Source of the DNA: DAISKN01 sp963716925
Lineage (GTDB): Bacteria > Acidobacteriota > Vicinamibacteria > Marinacidobacterales > SMYC01
Reading direction: 5' to 3'
DNA length: 64,000 bases
NCBI GenBank assembly: GCA_963716925.1
Contig: CAVQUX010000012.1
Coordinates: 1-64,000, forward strand
The notes below the pieces were generated by a model, which saw only the letters and a program-made list of their open reading frames with translations, was not told where the DNA came from and searched no databases. Shown piece after piece: positions 63,359 to 64,000 of this stretch. The first letter of the stretch is position 1, and every line of letters begins with the position of its first letter. Made by a program: the position numbers and the translations under genes.

Positions 63359-64000
63359 GTGCTGCGTTTCTTCCTGACGGCGGCGATCGCTGTCGGCGTC
63401 GCGAGCTCCGCCGCCCCGCAGGAGCGGTTCCTCCACTTCGGAACGAAGGCCGCGGCCATGGGCGGGGCTTTCACGGCGGTGGCGAACGACACCACCGCTT
63501 TCTACTGGAATCCCGCGGGGTTCGCTTTCGGGCCCGTCGTTCACGGAGGCGTCCAGTGGGGCGAGTCCGAGATGAATCGCGGCGACGGGGCGACGTTCGC
63601 GGACGGAGCCGCGGGTTTCTCGTTCGGGCTCACGTTCCTGGGGGTCGCGGGCACGTTCTCGGACCAGAGCTGGTCGCGGCCCGAGGGCGACGTTCTCTCC
63701 AGCCGGGGTCTCGAGACGTTCGACCTCTCGGTCTCGGTCCTGCATTCGCTTCCGATCGACGACCTGGTGATCGCGGGTAACGTTCATTACTTGAGAGGGG
63801 AGAGCCACGAGCTCTTCGAGTCGATGGCGGCGCTCTCGCCCGGAGCGGGGACGCCCTCCGCCATCCGCGATCGCGTGATGGCTACGGAAGGCGAGGAGAG
63901 CTCGACCGCCAGCGTGGATCTCGGAGCGCTCTACCAGCCCCGGGACTGGCTGCGGCTCGGGCTCATGTGGCGCAGGCTTTTCGAGCCCGCATTCCCCTTG
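63359..64000 (+). CDS. outer-membrane beta-barrel protein, PorV/FadL-like (partial)
   Basis: The gene runs off the right edge after 214 codons. The GTG at 63359 gives a signal peptide (MLRFFLTAAIAVGVASSAAP). The mature start F-L-H-F-G-T-K-A-A-A-M-G-G-A-F-T-A-V-A-N-D and T-T-A-F-Y-W-N-P-A-G-F is the signature of PorV/UPF0164 and FadL-like barrels. Alternating strands follow, such as A-G-F-S-F-G-L-T-F-L-G-V-A-G. A -10-like TATAGT at 63346-63351 lies only seven bases before the GTG and no ribosome site is seen, so the message may be leaderless. Confidence 0.82.
   Translation, partial: MLRFFLTAAIAVGVASSAAPQERFLHFGTKAAAMGGAFTAVANDTTAFYWNPAGFAFGPVVHGGVQWGESEMNRGDGATFADGAAGFSFGLTFLGVAGTFSDQSWSRPEGDVLSSRGLETFDLSVSVLHSLPIDDLVIAGNVHYLRGESHELFESMAALSPGAGTPSAIRDRVMATEGEESSTASVDLGALYQPRDWLRLGLMWRRLFEPAFPL

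Overview
The window is GC-rich, densely coded DNA from a Gram-negative bacterium with a two-membrane envelope. It carries genes for Kdo synthesis, LolA, two secretins, a TonB-type protein, LapA/LapB, a PilMNOPQ type IV pilus cluster, an L,D-transpeptidase and the murein tripeptide ligase Mpl. Large hybrid kinases, HD-GYP, FHA and roadblock/LC7 proteins beside core genes would fit Acidobacteriota or a similar deep-branching lineage. That placement is an inference; no rRNA is present. No transposase, integrase, phage gene or CRISPR array was seen.

Layout. 1-12 kb: a partial ferritin-like gene and a PKD lipoprotein, then a two-component cluster (receiver-like protein, GAF pseudo-kinase, hybrid kinase with seven 276-bp HAMP repeats, a second hybrid kinase, and two NarL-type regulators on the other strand). 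12-19.4 kb: envelope proteins (HExxH lipoprotein, AsmA-like protein, a decayed YihY gene, an exported protein, an AI-2E-family permease, an L,D-transpeptidase) and a possible 39-codon gene. 19.8-24.5 kb: a tightly overlapping + strand run (FHA-HAMP protein, FHA protein, YqeY, LD-carboxypeptidase, Mpl) with four single-base frame breaks. 24.5-34.5 kb: GAF kinase, an unrecognised 508-aa protein, HD-GYP protein, cNMP-FHA protein, lolA with an orphan secretin lipoprotein, SnoaL-like and CHRD proteins, a secreted protein and tRNA-Ala(CGC).

34.6-43 kb: a GGT-like enzyme, then a long - strand translation operon rplM-rpsI-rpsB-tsf-pyrH-frr-alaX-tonB-like-DUF72. Its promoter places a terminator-shaped hairpin at the predicted transcript 5' end. 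43.3-56.4 kb: pilMNOPQ, two badly frame-broken lipoprotein genes, a TPR protein, a roadblock protein, accB-accC, thiE, folD and coaE. 56.4-63.1 kb: a - strand LPS operon kdsB-pyrG-kdsA-kdsD-kdsC-lapA-lapB. It makes Kdo, supplies CTP for its activation and carries the LapA/LapB pair. 63.4 kb to the edge: the start of an outer-membrane beta-barrel gene.

Two themes run across the window. Single-base frame breaks cluster at 20.3-23.4 kb and 44.9-51.1 kb, which suggests consensus sequence errors more than gene death, although the YihY remnant looks truly decayed. A GC-rich palindromic repeat family sits in three intergenic gaps (54.7, 58.6 and 63.2 kb). This family, the HAMP array with its pseudo-kinase, and the rplM leader hairpin are the most interesting signals.
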